The notes under the pieces: model-generated
Databases searched by the model: none
Told to the model about the DNA's origin: nothing
Seen by the model: only the letters and a program-made list of their open reading frames with translations
From: Prado023 sp963697345
GTDB taxonomy: Bacteria; Actinomycetota; Actinomycetes; S36-B12; CAIYMF01
Assembly (NCBI GenBank): GCA_963697345.1
Contig: CAVONS010000004.1
Location: 62,001-126,000, forward strand
DNA: 64,000 nt
Direction: 5' to 3'
In this document: positions 16,902 to 24,762 of the stretch, piece after piece
How positions within the stretch are numbered: the first letter of the stretch is position 1
Layout of the letters: each line of letters opens with the position of its first letter
Program-made: the position numbers and the translations under genes

Positions 16902-17290
16902 TTCAGCACTTCCTCGAGTGTCCCGGTTGTGGGCCCGGGGCGCGATGGCGTCACCGTGCCGTGCGGGGGTTGCCTGAACCGTTGCCAGAGCCATGTGGGT
17001 GAGGCGAGGAGAGCTGCCGGCAATGGATCCGTGATCTGGGAATAGTGCCTCTGACCTGCGATGACCTGTTGTCGGCAACGTGGCAACAACTGCAGGCTCA
17101 CAACACCGTCTGCTGGTTGCGGCCAGGCCCCGGCACTTGGACGGCAACTGCGCCGTCACCACCGGAGGGTTGCCCGGCAACACCCGCGACCCTCCGGGGG
17201 TGCGCAGGCACTGTCGATGCCCCGTTCTGCGAGCACTGATGGCTGTGACGGCCGCGACCAGAGTCGGCCGACCGAGACCGGAGGTCCCCG
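16902..17290. other. 389-bp divergent intergenic region without a gene
   Basis: No credible coding sequence is visible. The region separates two divergent unrecognised genes and carries seven exact copies of the hexamer GTTGCC/GGCAAC (see the regulatory entry), including the 13-bp palindrome at 17169-17181. Its base composition is less G+C-skewed than flanking genes. It presumably contains the promoters for both directions. Confidence 0.7.
16969..17181. promoter_or_regulatory. cluster of GTTGCC/GGCAAC hexamers (iteron- or operator-like)
   Basis: Exact copies start at 16969, 16981 (GTTGCC), 17074, 17082, 17143 (GGCAAC), 17169 (GTTGCC) and 17176 (GGCAAC). The last two form the palindrome GTTGCC-C-GGCAAC; 17068-17079 is a near-copy (GTTGTC-GGCAAC). 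By composition fewer than one copy would be expected in this length. Such a cluster could be an operator array, a partition site or an origin; nothing here decides between them. Confidence 0.5.
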
Positions 17291-17710
17291 ATGTCACCCC
17301 AGATGTCCTCAACGGACAAAGCCCAGATCACCGAGTTGCCTGCCACACTCGCAGGACTGTGGACGGCTATCACCAGAACGCATGTCGCCGCGATGGGAGG
17401 CCTCACCGACGACGTCGACGATTCGGCGGGTGACCTTGCTGACGTGGTCGCACACTGCGCGCGGGCAGCAGACACCCTGGCTGCTTCCAGCCAGCAGGGG
17501 ATCCTCGCCTTCGACGATGGGCCAGAGGTCCCACACCCGGCCGGTCAGGGGCCAGACCTCCTTGCACTGAGCAACATCTGCATCGATCTGGCCATCGAGG
17601 TCCTCGGGAACGAGGACGAACCCCTGACCCCGTCAGAGATCGTGGCGATCACGCGAGCCGTGACCTCGCTGTGCGCTGCCCGCGCGGCGACCCCCGGGGT
17701 GGACCAGTGA
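17291..17710 (+). CDS. unrecognised small acidic helical protein
   Basis: 139 aa. No family recognised. The protein is acidic and predicted helical (LPATLAGLWTAITRTHVAAMGGLTDDVDDSAGDLADVVAHCARAADTLAASS), without signal peptide or membrane helix, and with a Pro/Gly loop (DDGPEVPHPAGQGPD) in the middle. The stop codon overlaps the GTG of the next gene (GTGA), so the two are a translationally coupled pair and probably act together. Divergent from the unrecognised 291-aa gene across the hexamer cluster. Confidence 0.68.
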   Translation: MSPQMSSTDKAQITELPATLAGLWTAITRTHVAAMGGLTDDVDDSAGDLADVVAHCARAADTLAASSQQGILAFDDGPEVPHPAGQGPDLLALSNICIDLAIEVLGNEDEPLTPSEIVAITRAVTSLCAARAATPGVDQ

Positions 17711-19047
17711 GCGCCACAACGATCGCCGGGGCGCCCAGCCGAGCCACGTACGCCGAACTCACCCACATGGGCTGTCGGCGGATCGCACTGGCCCTCGCCA
17801 CGGCGCAGTCACGCGGGTCGAGGGAATCCATGTCCGGGGATGATGTCGCGGCGTACCTGGATCTGGCAGCTGCTCTGGCACACCTGGGTACCACGTTGAT
17901 CATGCCGCCTCGTCGACTCGGTGCAACCGGCCGCCGCTCGGCATCCCGAAGGGGACCCGATGCACAACTCGTCGCGTCGCTGCGGGGGGCAGCCCGAGCC
18001 CGCGACTGGGACCAGCCGCACCCCGTCGAGGGCATCGGGGCCCACATGGATCGTGCCGCGGTCCTGCTCAGGGCTGCTGCGGATCTGTGGGCGACCCACC
18101 ACACGCCCGACGGACATCCCCGCAGCCTCGAGGGCTCACGCATGCGTCACCCAGCCACGCTGGGAGCAGCGCTGCGCCAGTGGCGCTCGATGGTGGCCCT
18201 GTCCTCGTCCTTGGCGTCCGCCCTGGGTGAGCCTTCCGCTGTGACGGACCTCACCCCGAAGGCTGGCGATCAACAGGCCCTGGAGCCACTCCTGGAGCCT
18301 GCGCGCCGGCTGGGCCGGGGAGGCTCGGCAAGCACGTCCGCAGGGTCGCTGCATCTCACGGTGGCGCGACCGAGCCTGCTGCGGGGCCAGCCGCCTCTGG
18401 CCGAGCTGGCACAGAGGATCGATCGGCTGCGCAACCTCGCGTGGCAGCTTGCCTCGACAGGCAGCGCCCCTGCAACCGTTCACGGGAACATGGCCGCCAT
18501 CGGCGTGGCCGTGCATCAGGCTGCCGCCGAAGCGCACCGGTCCCTGGCCAGTTCCCTACCGCCTGGGCCGGAGCAGCGCAGACATGCCAGGGCTGAGGCA
18601 AGGGTCCGCGAGGGGCTGTCCCGATGGCGCTTGGTCGCTGATGACGTGCGGGCGCTTCGATCCGCCCATCCCGCCGCGCACCCCATCCAGCTGGAACGCC
18701 TGGACATCCACCGACTCCTTGGTCGGCTCGTACCCCGCGGAACAGCGGTGACCAGCTCGCAGGTCAGCTGGGAGTTGAGTCGCCTGGCTGACTCATTCGC
18801 GGAGATCGCCGACTCCGGTGCGCGGGCAGTCCGAGCAGCTCACGACCGCGGCGACCTCCTTCTGGTGGGCAGGGCGATTCCCCAGGAGGCCCTGCCCCGG
18901 CGCCCCGATCTCCTGCGCGCTCGACTCAGCGACGAGGTCATCGCCGCGCCGGCGTTGACCATCGCTCGGCTTGAGGCAACGTACCGAGACATCGCGCGGG
19001 GAGCCCTCCAGCGCACGTCGCCAGATGTCTCCCCACCGGCGGCGTGA
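17707..19047 (+). CDS. unrecognised Ala/Arg-rich helical protein
   Basis: 446 aa from a GTG overlapping the preceding stop. Predicted almost wholly helical, rich in Ala, Arg and Leu, with no membrane segment, no signal peptide and no catalytic motif that I can identify. Features that can be seen: 'GIGAHMDRAAVLLRAAADLWATHH' and 'ELAQRIDRLRNLAWQLASTG' look like paired amphipathic helices, and the C-terminal half repeats this pattern. A structural, scaffold or nucleic-acid-associated role is possible but not supported by any motif. It ends ~40 bp before the convergent C69 gene. Confidence 0.68.
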   Translation: MSATTIAGAPSRATYAELTHMGCRRIALALATAQSRGSRESMSGDDVAAYLDLAAALAHLGTTLIMPPRRLGATGRRSASRRGPDAQLVASLRGAARARDWDQPHPVEGIGAHMDRAAVLLRAAADLWATHHTPDGHPRSLEGSRMRHPATLGAALRQWRSMVALSSSLASALGEPSAVTDLTPKAGDQQALEPLLEPARRLGRGGSASTSAGSLHLTVARPSLLRGQPPLAELAQRIDRLRNLAWQLASTGSAPATVHGNMAAIGVAVHQAAAEAHRSLASSLPPGPEQRRHARAEARVREGLSRWRLVADDVRALRSAHPAAHPIQLERLDIHRLLGRLVPRGTAVTSSQVSWELSRLADSFAEIADSGARAVRAAHDRGDLLLVGRAIPQEALPRRPDLLRARLSDEVIAAPALTIARLEATYRDIARGALQRTSPDVSPPAA

Positions 19048-19087
19048 CGCGTGGCTGACCCGAGCGCAGGATCAGCCCACGTGCGCC

Positions 19088-20483
19088 CTACCGGCGCGCA
19101 GCTGCGTTGTCGAAACCTCGCCACGCCCGGTGGAAGGGATTGCGGCTGGCTTGGGTCGGAGCTTCGGCGCGGACGACCGCCAACCAGCGACCCTCTGCCT
19201 CAGCAGCGAGCTCGAAGGACGCCCGGGTACATTCGACGCGATCCTCGACGCTGCCGCGCAGGGCAGCCTCGGCGGCGTCATCGATCTGCTCCTGGACCGC
19301 ATCCCGATCCTCGGCGATGAGGCCGCGCAGTCGTGGGTGGTCGAGCAGGACGGTCCGGTGCAGGTCCTCGTGGTCCCACCAGAGCGTTCCCGCGGCGTAC
19401 GTGCCGGTGGGCGGAGGTCCCTGGTCGGGAAGGCCGGCCGACGCGGCAGCGTCGAACCACACCGGCTTGCGGATCGACAGGCAGGGCGCGGCGGTACCCG
19501 TCACCCAGTGCGTGGCCAGAGGTCTGTCTGTCGACGGCTGCTCCCCCGTGCTGTGGGCCGCGTGGAGCTGGGTCACCCACGATCCGGTCGTCTGCGAGAC
19601 ACGAACCGGGCCGAACCCGGCGTGTGCGCACACCGTCTGCCCCAGCAGGCCACCCACGGGATGGTCAGCCGGGCTCCAGTCGGCACGACCGTCCGACCGT
19701 TGGCCGTGGTCGGCCAGCAGGTCCCAGAGCGCCAGCGACGTCCAGGCCACCACGACCCGCGGCAAGCGCATCGTTGGTCCGGCACTGCCGCATCCGGGCG
19801 TCACTGAACCGTGTGTAGATCCGGTCGCTGTAGTCCGCACCGAAGTCGAAGGCATCGGCGCTTGCCGCCCATTTCTTGGACACCGCGAGGTCGACAAGAC
19901 CCTTCGAGCAGCGGTCGAAGTCCCCGGCGATCGTGATGGCGTTGGAGATGCTGGCCGATCCCTCGACGCGGCGTGCTGCCCACTGCCGCCCGGCCGTCTC
20001 CACGACCCACGCCTGCGTGGGATCAGTCACGAGGAAGCTGTTGTCGTAGCGGAACTCGTGGGTGTGCCCACAGTCCCCGCCCTGGCCGTACTGCTCGAGC
20101 AGGTCCGTCATCACGGTCACCGCCACGTCGGCGCTGTCGGCCCGCTCGAGGGCAAGCCGGAGCAGGTCCATGCCGATGAGTCCGGGCACCTTCTCGTGCG
20201 GGACCTTCGTGAACACGGCCTCGTTGCCGATGACCACGCCGTGCTCGTTGGCGCCCATCTCCGCGCCCCAGATCCAGAACGGCTTGCCCAGCAGGACCGC
20301 GTGGGTGCGCGTGACCTGCGGAATGCGGATGTACGTGCACTGCAGCTCGGCGCCGGTGCTGTGATCCGCCCCTGGCACGAACACCACCTCGTGGGCCTCA
20401 TTCGGCTCACGGTCGCTGTTCTTCGCGAACAGGACGCTGCCGTCCGCAGTGACGTCGGCCAGGGCAACGAACGTGTCGCACAT
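19088..20483 (-). pseudogene. secernin-like C69-family hydrolase, apparent +1 frameshift
   Basis: The N-terminal part starts MCDTFVALADVTADGS: Cys2 would be the Ntn-hydrolase nucleophile of the C69/secernin family, followed by 'LFAKNSDREPNE'. The frame continues to about '...CRTNDALAAGRGGLDVA', then the expected continuation 'LWDLLADHG...' is in another frame that runs to the stop at 19088. One extra C/G at about 19732-19733 restores a single ~464-aa protein, a normal secernin length. As read, the gene is broken into two pieces. Either a genuine pseudogene or an assembly/sequencing error. Function if intact: N-terminal-nucleophile peptidase or amidohydrolase. Confidence 0.8.
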
Positions 20484-20599
20484 GCACCCATCATGGTCCG
20501 CACCGCGTCCGCTGGTCGCGCCCACACCACGGGGGCGACGCCGGCCATCGGGCCATCGCCGGGCAGCCATCGCCAACACGGCCGGTCGATACTGCAGAG

Positions 20600-21895
20600 A
20601 TGAGCATCCCGCCCACCGCTGCACTGACCCGCGGCGAGGTCCTGGCCCTGGCTGAGCGCCACGTCTGCCCCGACCGCGTCCGCACATTCACGGCCCTGGG
20701 CGCCTCGATCGTGATGGGCCGCCGCGAGGGCTACCAGATCCACGACGTCGACGGCCGCTCGTGGTGGGACCTGCACCTGAACGGCGGCGTGTTCAACCTC
20801 GGGCACCGCAACCCCGAGCTGATCGCCACGCTGGTCGGGGCCCTCGACGAGGTTGACATCGGCAACCACCACTTCCCCAGCCCCGAGCGCGCGCTGCTGG
20901 CCGAGCGGCTCGTCGGCCTGACGGCGGGGATGACCTACGCGGTGTTCGCCAGCGGCGGTGGCGAGGCGATCGACCTGGCGATCAAGTCCGCGAGACGGGC
21001 CACCGGCCACCGCAGGGTCGTGTCGATCGTCGGCTCCTACCACGGCCACACCGGCCTGGCGCTCGCCGCAGGAGACCGCGGTGCGGCTGAGTCCTTCCTC
21101 GCCACCGGCCCCGAGGACGACTTCCCCCAGATCCCGTTCAACGACCTCGACGCCCTGGAAGCAGCCCTGGCCGGCGCCCCCACGGCCGCGGTGATCCTCG
21201 AGACGATCCCGGCCACGATCGGGTTCCCCATCCCCGCGCCCGACTACCTGACCGGCGTGCGCGATCTGTGCGACCAGTACGGCGCCCTGTACATCGCCGA
21301 CGAGGTGCAGACCGGGCTGGGCCGCTCCGGGTCGATGTGGGCCGTCGAGAGGTTCGGCGTCACGCCCGACATCCTCGTCACCGGCAAGGGCCTGTCCGGT
21401 GGCCTGTACCCGATCTCCGCGACGCTGCTGTCCAACCGAGCTGGCGCCTGGCTCGAGGACGACGGCTGGTCCAACCTCTCCACGTTCGGCGGTGCGGAGC
21501 TCGGGTGCCGCGTCGCCCGCGCGGTCCTCGACATCACGACCCGCCCGGAGACGATCGCTGGGGTCGATGCCCTCACGCGGACGTTCGCCGACGGGCTCGC
21601 CGCCCTGACCGTGAAGTACCCCGACTGGCTGCTTGAGGTGCGCCAGACCGGCTTGATCATCGGCCTTCGCTTCGCGCACCCCATGGGCGGGATGCTCATG
21701 ACGCGTGCCTGCTACGAGGCCGGCATCTGGGCGATGCTCGCGGGCTTCGATCGATCTGTGCTCCAGTTCAAGCCAGGCCTGCTGCTCACCCCGGCCGAGG
21801 CTGGCGAGGTCCTCACGACCCTGGATGCAGCCATCGGCGGACTCATCGCCAGCGGCATCCTGGGTGGGCAGCCGACGGGAAGCGGCACCCTGTGA
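20600..21895 (+). CDS. class III PLP-dependent aminotransferase
   Basis: 431 aa. Fold-type I aminotransferase of the class III (ornithine/acetylornithine/4-aminobutyrate) group: 'HLNGGVFNLGHRNPEL' near the N-terminus, 'FASGGGEAIDLAIKSAR' (PLP phosphate binding), 'YHGHTG', 'YIADEVQTGLGRSG' with the Asp that contacts the pyridine N, and the Schiff-base Lys in 'LVTGKGLSGG' (~residue 264). Substrate is not evident from sequence. The stop overlaps the next gene (GTGA), so it is co-produced with a DUF6206 protein. Divergent from the C69 gene. Confidence 0.9.
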   Translation: MSIPPTAALTRGEVLALAERHVCPDRVRTFTALGASIVMGRREGYQIHDVDGRSWWDLHLNGGVFNLGHRNPELIATLVGALDEVDIGNHHFPSPERALLAERLVGLTAGMTYAVFASGGGEAIDLAIKSARRATGHRRVVSIVGSYHGHTGLALAAGDRGAAESFLATGPEDDFPQIPFNDLDALEAALAGAPTAAVILETIPATIGFPIPAPDYLTGVRDLCDQYGALYIADEVQTGLGRSGSMWAVERFGVTPDILVTGKGLSGGLYPISATLLSNRAGAWLEDDGWSNLSTFGGAELGCRVARAVLDITTRPETIAGVDALTRTFADGLAALTVKYPDWLLEVRQTGLIIGLRFAHPMGGMLMTRACYEAGIWAMLAGFDRSVLQFKPGLLLTPAEAGEVLTTLDAAIGGLIASGILGGQPTGSGTL

Positions 21896-22860
21896 CCATG
21901 GGCGATCCGACCCCAGTCCCGCGGCCGCCACGCACCGATCTCCTCGCAGCCCTGAGCGAGACCGAACGCCACCTCGACCCGGCCGATCCCGAGGCAGGTG
22001 GAAGAGTCGAGGTGCTCGGATACGGCGAGGTCTCGGTGGCGCTGACGATCACCGCGCTGCCCGGGATCGTGGCCAAGCGCATGTCCGGATTCGCCGACGC
22101 TGTTGCAGTGGGCGCCTACCAGGACCTCCTGGACAGCTACCTGGCCGAGCTGCGGTCTGCTGGCATCCGCGTCATCGAGACCCAGTCGATCCCCGTCGTG
22201 CGCCCCGGCCGCGCGCCCGTGGTCTACCTGGTGCAGCCCAGAGTCCCAGCCGAATCGCTGGGCAACGCCCTGCTCACCACGGGCGACGACCAGGAGGTGT
22301 CCGTCGCGATCCAGGCGGCCCTCGCGGCAGTTGCCCAACTCGCGGAGCACACCACGGACCGCACGGACCAGCTCGAGGTCGCACTCGACGGGCAGCTGTC
22401 CAACTGGTCGTTCGACTCGGAGGGCGCACCCCTGCTGATCGACGTCGGCACGCCGTTCATGCGCCATCGGGGCCAGCACACGATCGACCGGGAGTTCCTC
22501 CTCGCGCCGGTCCCAGCCGGGATCCGCGCCCACTACCGCCGCCGCCGCCTCATCGAGGCCTATCTCGACGACTACTTCGTGCCCCGGCTGGTCGCGCTCG
22601 ACATGCTGGGCAACCTCCACAAGGAGGGCGCCCAGGACCGCATCGGACTCGGCATCGACGTGGTGAACGACTGGCTGGCGGCCACCGACCTGCCCGGCCC
22701 ACGTGAGCCCATCACACGCACCGACGTCGACGCCTACTACCGCAAGGACGCCGACCTGCTCGCGCTGTACCTGCGCCTGCGTCGGATGGACCGGTTCGTC
22801 CAGACGCGCGCGCTGCGTCGCACCTACGACTACGTCCTGCCGGGCGAGGTCTCCCGCTGA
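21892..22860 (+). CDS. DUF6206 family protein
   Basis: 322 aa from the GTG overlapping the aminotransferase stop; an ATG two codons in (21898) is equally possible. It has an N-terminal region with 'VLGYGEVSVALTI...IVAKRMSGF' and 'LIDVGTPFMR', resembling a reduced kinase/phosphotransferase-like fold (Lys in the VAK position, Asp in LIDVGTP), though no complete kinase motif set is visible. The family has no assigned function. Genetic coupling to the aminotransferase suggests action on the same substrate. Confidence 0.72.
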   Translation: MTMGDPTPVPRPPRTDLLAALSETERHLDPADPEAGGRVEVLGYGEVSVALTITALPGIVAKRMSGFADAVAVGAYQDLLDSYLAELRSAGIRVIETQSIPVVRPGRAPVVYLVQPRVPAESLGNALLTTGDDQEVSVAIQAALAAVAQLAEHTTDRTDQLEVALDGQLSNWSFDSEGAPLLIDVGTPFMRHRGQHTIDREFLLAPVPAGIRAHYRRRRLIEAYLDDYFVPRLVALDMLGNLHKEGAQDRIGLGIDVVNDWLAATDLPGPREPITRTDVDAYYRKDADLLALYLRLRRMDRFVQTRALRRTYDYVLPGEVSR

Positions 22861-22918
22861 ACCGGCCCCTGACGATCGTGGCTGCCGCGGAACTCGTGTG
22901 GTCCACGACACCTTCGTC

Positions 22919-22932
22919 CCGACGAAAGTCCC
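22919..22932 (-). promoter_or_regulatory. DosR/DevR-like palindrome upstream of the aldolase gene
   Basis: On the minus strand it reads GGGACTTTCGTCGG, 12 of 14 positions of the dormancy-regulator-like palindrome GGGACTTTCGTCCC. It is 78 bp upstream of the aldolase GTG, with a possible -10 (TAGCGT, ~22956) in between. Motif match only; no regulator gene is in the window. Confidence 0.3.
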
Positions 22933-23009
22933 TACCAGCCGTCAGAACGCCTCGATAGCGTGAAAGTGAGTCCTCACGGCGAGGCGGGAATGACGAAGGA
23001 TGTGAGTTC

Positions 23010-23897
23010 GTGAACACCGAGCAGTTCGAGAAGATGAGCAGCGCTCAGGGCTTCATCGCGGCCCTGGACCAAAGTGGTGGCAGCACCCCGAAGGCTCTTC
23101 GGCTGTACGGCGTGGACGAATCCGGCTACGCCAACGAGGCCGAGATGTTCGACCTGATCCACGAGATGCGCACCAGGATCATGACGAGCCCGGTGTTCAC
23201 CGGGGAGCGGATCCTCGGGTCGATCCTCTTCGAGATGACCATGGACCGCCAGATCATGGGGATGGGCTCCGCGGAGTACCTGTGGCACGAGAAGAACATC
23301 GTGCCGTTCCTCAAGGTGGACAAGGGGTTGGCAGACGAGGCTGACGGCGCTCAGGTCATGAAGCCGATGCCCGGCCTGGATGACGTGCTCGAGCGCGCCC
23401 TCACCCACGACGTCTTCGGCACGAAGATGCGCTCGGTCATCAAGATGGCCAACGCTGTAGGAGTCGGCGCGGTCGTGGGCCAGCAGTTCGACGTGGCCCG
23501 ACAGATCATCGCGGCAGACCTCGTGCCGATCATCGAACCCGAGATCGACATCCACAGCCCAGAGAAGACAGCGGCCGAGACCCTGCTCAAGGCCGCCCTC
23601 CTGGCCGAGGTCAATGCGTTGGCCGACGGGCAGTTCATCATGCTGAAGCTCACTCCGCCCGAGCAGGATGACCTGTACGCCGAGTTGGTCGCGCATCCGA
23701 ACGTCCTGCGTGTGGTGGCGCTGTCCGGGGGCTACAGCCGCGACGAGGCGAACGCCCGGCTGGCGCGCCAACATGGGGTGGTGGCGAGCTTCTCGCGCGC
23801 CCTCACCGCAGGGTTGTCGGCACAGCAGAGCCAGGCGGACTTCGACGCGACGCTCGATGCCTCGATCGAGAGCATCTACCAGGCCTCGCTGACGTAG
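23010..23897 (+). CDS. fda: class I fructose-bisphosphate aldolase
   Basis: 295 aa, the length of the short bacterial class I enzymes. Starts at GTG, with AAGGA upstream. Characteristic segments: 'GFIAALDQSGGSTPKAL', 'ILGSILFEMTMDRQI', 'FLKVDKGLADE' with its Lys, 'LVPIIEPEIDIHSPEKTAAE' and Schiff-base Lys in 'FIMLKLTPPE', then 'VVALSGGYSRDEAN'. It reversibly cleaves fructose-1,6-bisphosphate into DHAP and glyceraldehyde-3-phosphate through a lysine imine, with no metal needed. Monocistronic, with a hairpin 25 nt after the stop. Confidence 0.94.
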   Translation: MNTEQFEKMSSAQGFIAALDQSGGSTPKALRLYGVDESGYANEAEMFDLIHEMRTRIMTSPVFTGERILGSILFEMTMDRQIMGMGSAEYLWHEKNIVPFLKVDKGLADEADGAQVMKPMPGLDDVLERALTHDVFGTKMRSVIKMANAVGVGAVVGQQFDVARQIIAADLVPIIEPEIDIHSPEKTAAETLLKAALLAEVNALADGQFIMLKLTPPEQDDLYAELVAHPNVLRVVALSGGYSRDEANARLARQHGVVASFSRALTAGLSAQQSQADFDATLDASIESIYQASLT

Positions 23898-23921
23898 TAG
23901 GCACTGCGGCCGGGCGCGAAC

Positions 23922-23942
23922 GCCGGGTCGATTCCACCCGGC
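23922..23942 (+). terminator. candidate hairpin after the aldolase gene
   Basis: Perfect 7-bp arms GCCGGGT / ACCCGGC with a 7-nt loop, 25 nt downstream of the aldolase stop. No T-run follows, so intrinsic termination is uncertain in this high-GC genome. Confidence 0.4.
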
Positions 23943-23974
23943 CCGGGGGCGGCCAACAGCGCTAGGGTCCTGAC

Positions 23975-24541
23975 GTGCCCGAGAGCCCGATCGAGGATCA
24001 CCTGCAGAAGTTCGCCGACGACCAGCGCGCTGCGCTCGAAGCCACCTGTGCGGTGATCCGCGCCGCGCTGCCGGGTGCCAGCGAGGTCATCTCCTACGGC
24101 ATGCCCACGTTCAAGATCGAGGGCGTCGCCGTGGTCGGGCTCGACGGCTTCACGAACCACAACAGCCTCTTCCCGTACAGCTCCGCCGTGATGGAGGCGA
24201 TCCGCTCCGAGCTGCCGGGCTTCGCCACGTCCAAGGGCACCATCCAGTTCCCCCGCGACACGCGCTTCCCCGCTGCGGTGCTCAAACGAGTGCTCCAGAC
24301 CCGCATCCGCGAGATCAACGCCAGCTACCCGAAGCGCTCGGGTGAGGCCAAGGAGTTCTACGCCAACGGGCGGCTCAAGTCGGCCGGACGCATGAAGGGC
24401 GACCAGATGCATGGCGCATGGACGTTCTACCGCAAGGACGGCACACCGATGCGCTCCGGATCCTTCGACCGCGGGACCCGCACCGGCGAGTGGATCACCT
24501 ACGACGCCACCGGCACGGTCCACAAGGTGACGCGGTTCTGA
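23975..24541 (+). CDS. DUF1801 domain protein with C-terminal MORN/YwqK-type repeats
   Basis: 188 aa from GTG. Residues ~1-115 are a DUF1801 (YdhG-like) domain: 'ATCAVIRAALPGASEVISYGMPTFKIEG', 'SLFPYSSAVMEAI', 'KGTIQFPRDTRFPAAVLKRVL'. Residues ~125-188 form MORN-like repeats: 'EFYANGRLKSAGRMKGDQMHGAWTFYRKDGTPMRSGSFDRGTRTGEWITYDATG'. DUF1801 proteins are small, cytoplasmic and of unclear role (one branch is the iron-chaperone-like YdhG/frataxin-like fold). The fusion with MORN repeats is less usual. Stands alone between fda and a repeat region. Confidence 0.85.
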   Translation: MPESPIEDHLQKFADDQRAALEATCAVIRAALPGASEVISYGMPTFKIEGVAVVGLDGFTNHNSLFPYSSAVMEAIRSELPGFATSKGTIQFPRDTRFPAAVLKRVLQTRIREINASYPKRSGEAKEFYANGRLKSAGRMKGDQMHGAWTFYRKDGTPMRSGSFDRGTRTGEWITYDATGTVHKVTRF

Positions 24542-24584
24542 CCGGCCCCGCCCACACCCCAGCGCGCTGGGTTTTGGTCCTGGA

Positions 24585-24629
24585 TTGAGGCGCGATATCG
24601 CACCTTGCTCCAGCTTTGGGGCGCCTCAA
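24585..24629. other. 9-bp inverted repeat with 27-nt spacer
   Basis: TTGAGGCGC at 24585-24593 and its exact reverse complement at 24621-24629 lie between convergent genes. The loop contains the palindrome GCGATATCGC. It could be a long-loop hairpin in the 3' region of the DUF1801 transcript, or simply the edge of a decayed element. Confidence 0.35.
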
Positions 24630-24669
24630 ACGCCTCGATCCTGTACCAAGTCGGCGAATGCAGGGGCGC

Positions 24670-24744
24670 GGCGCGTGGACGACGGGGCGCGGCGCGTGGA
24701 CGACGGGCGCGGCGCGTGGACGACGCGGGCGGCGCGTGGACGAC
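24670..24744. repeat. 20-21 bp tandem repeat, four copies, intergenic
   Basis: The 14-mer GGCGCGTGGACGAC occurs at 24670, 24691, 24711 and 24731, separated by 6-7 variable G/C-rich bases. It lies downstream of two convergent genes (DUF1801-MORN and the 165-aa gene), just before the end of the latter. No spacer diversity of CRISPR type. Confidence 0.9.
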
Positions 24745-24762
24745 AGGGGCGAGGTGCGCGGG

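Noticed and set aside
20117..21931. 604-codon minus-strand frame across the aminotransferase and C69 genes
   Set aside because: Overlaps two well-supported genes and shows no motif; antisense artefact of GC bias.
24664..24750. Intergenic 20-bp repeats considered as iterons of a replication origin
   Set aside because: GC-rich throughout with no AT-rich unwinding region and no replication protein gene nearby; simple tandem duplication is enough.
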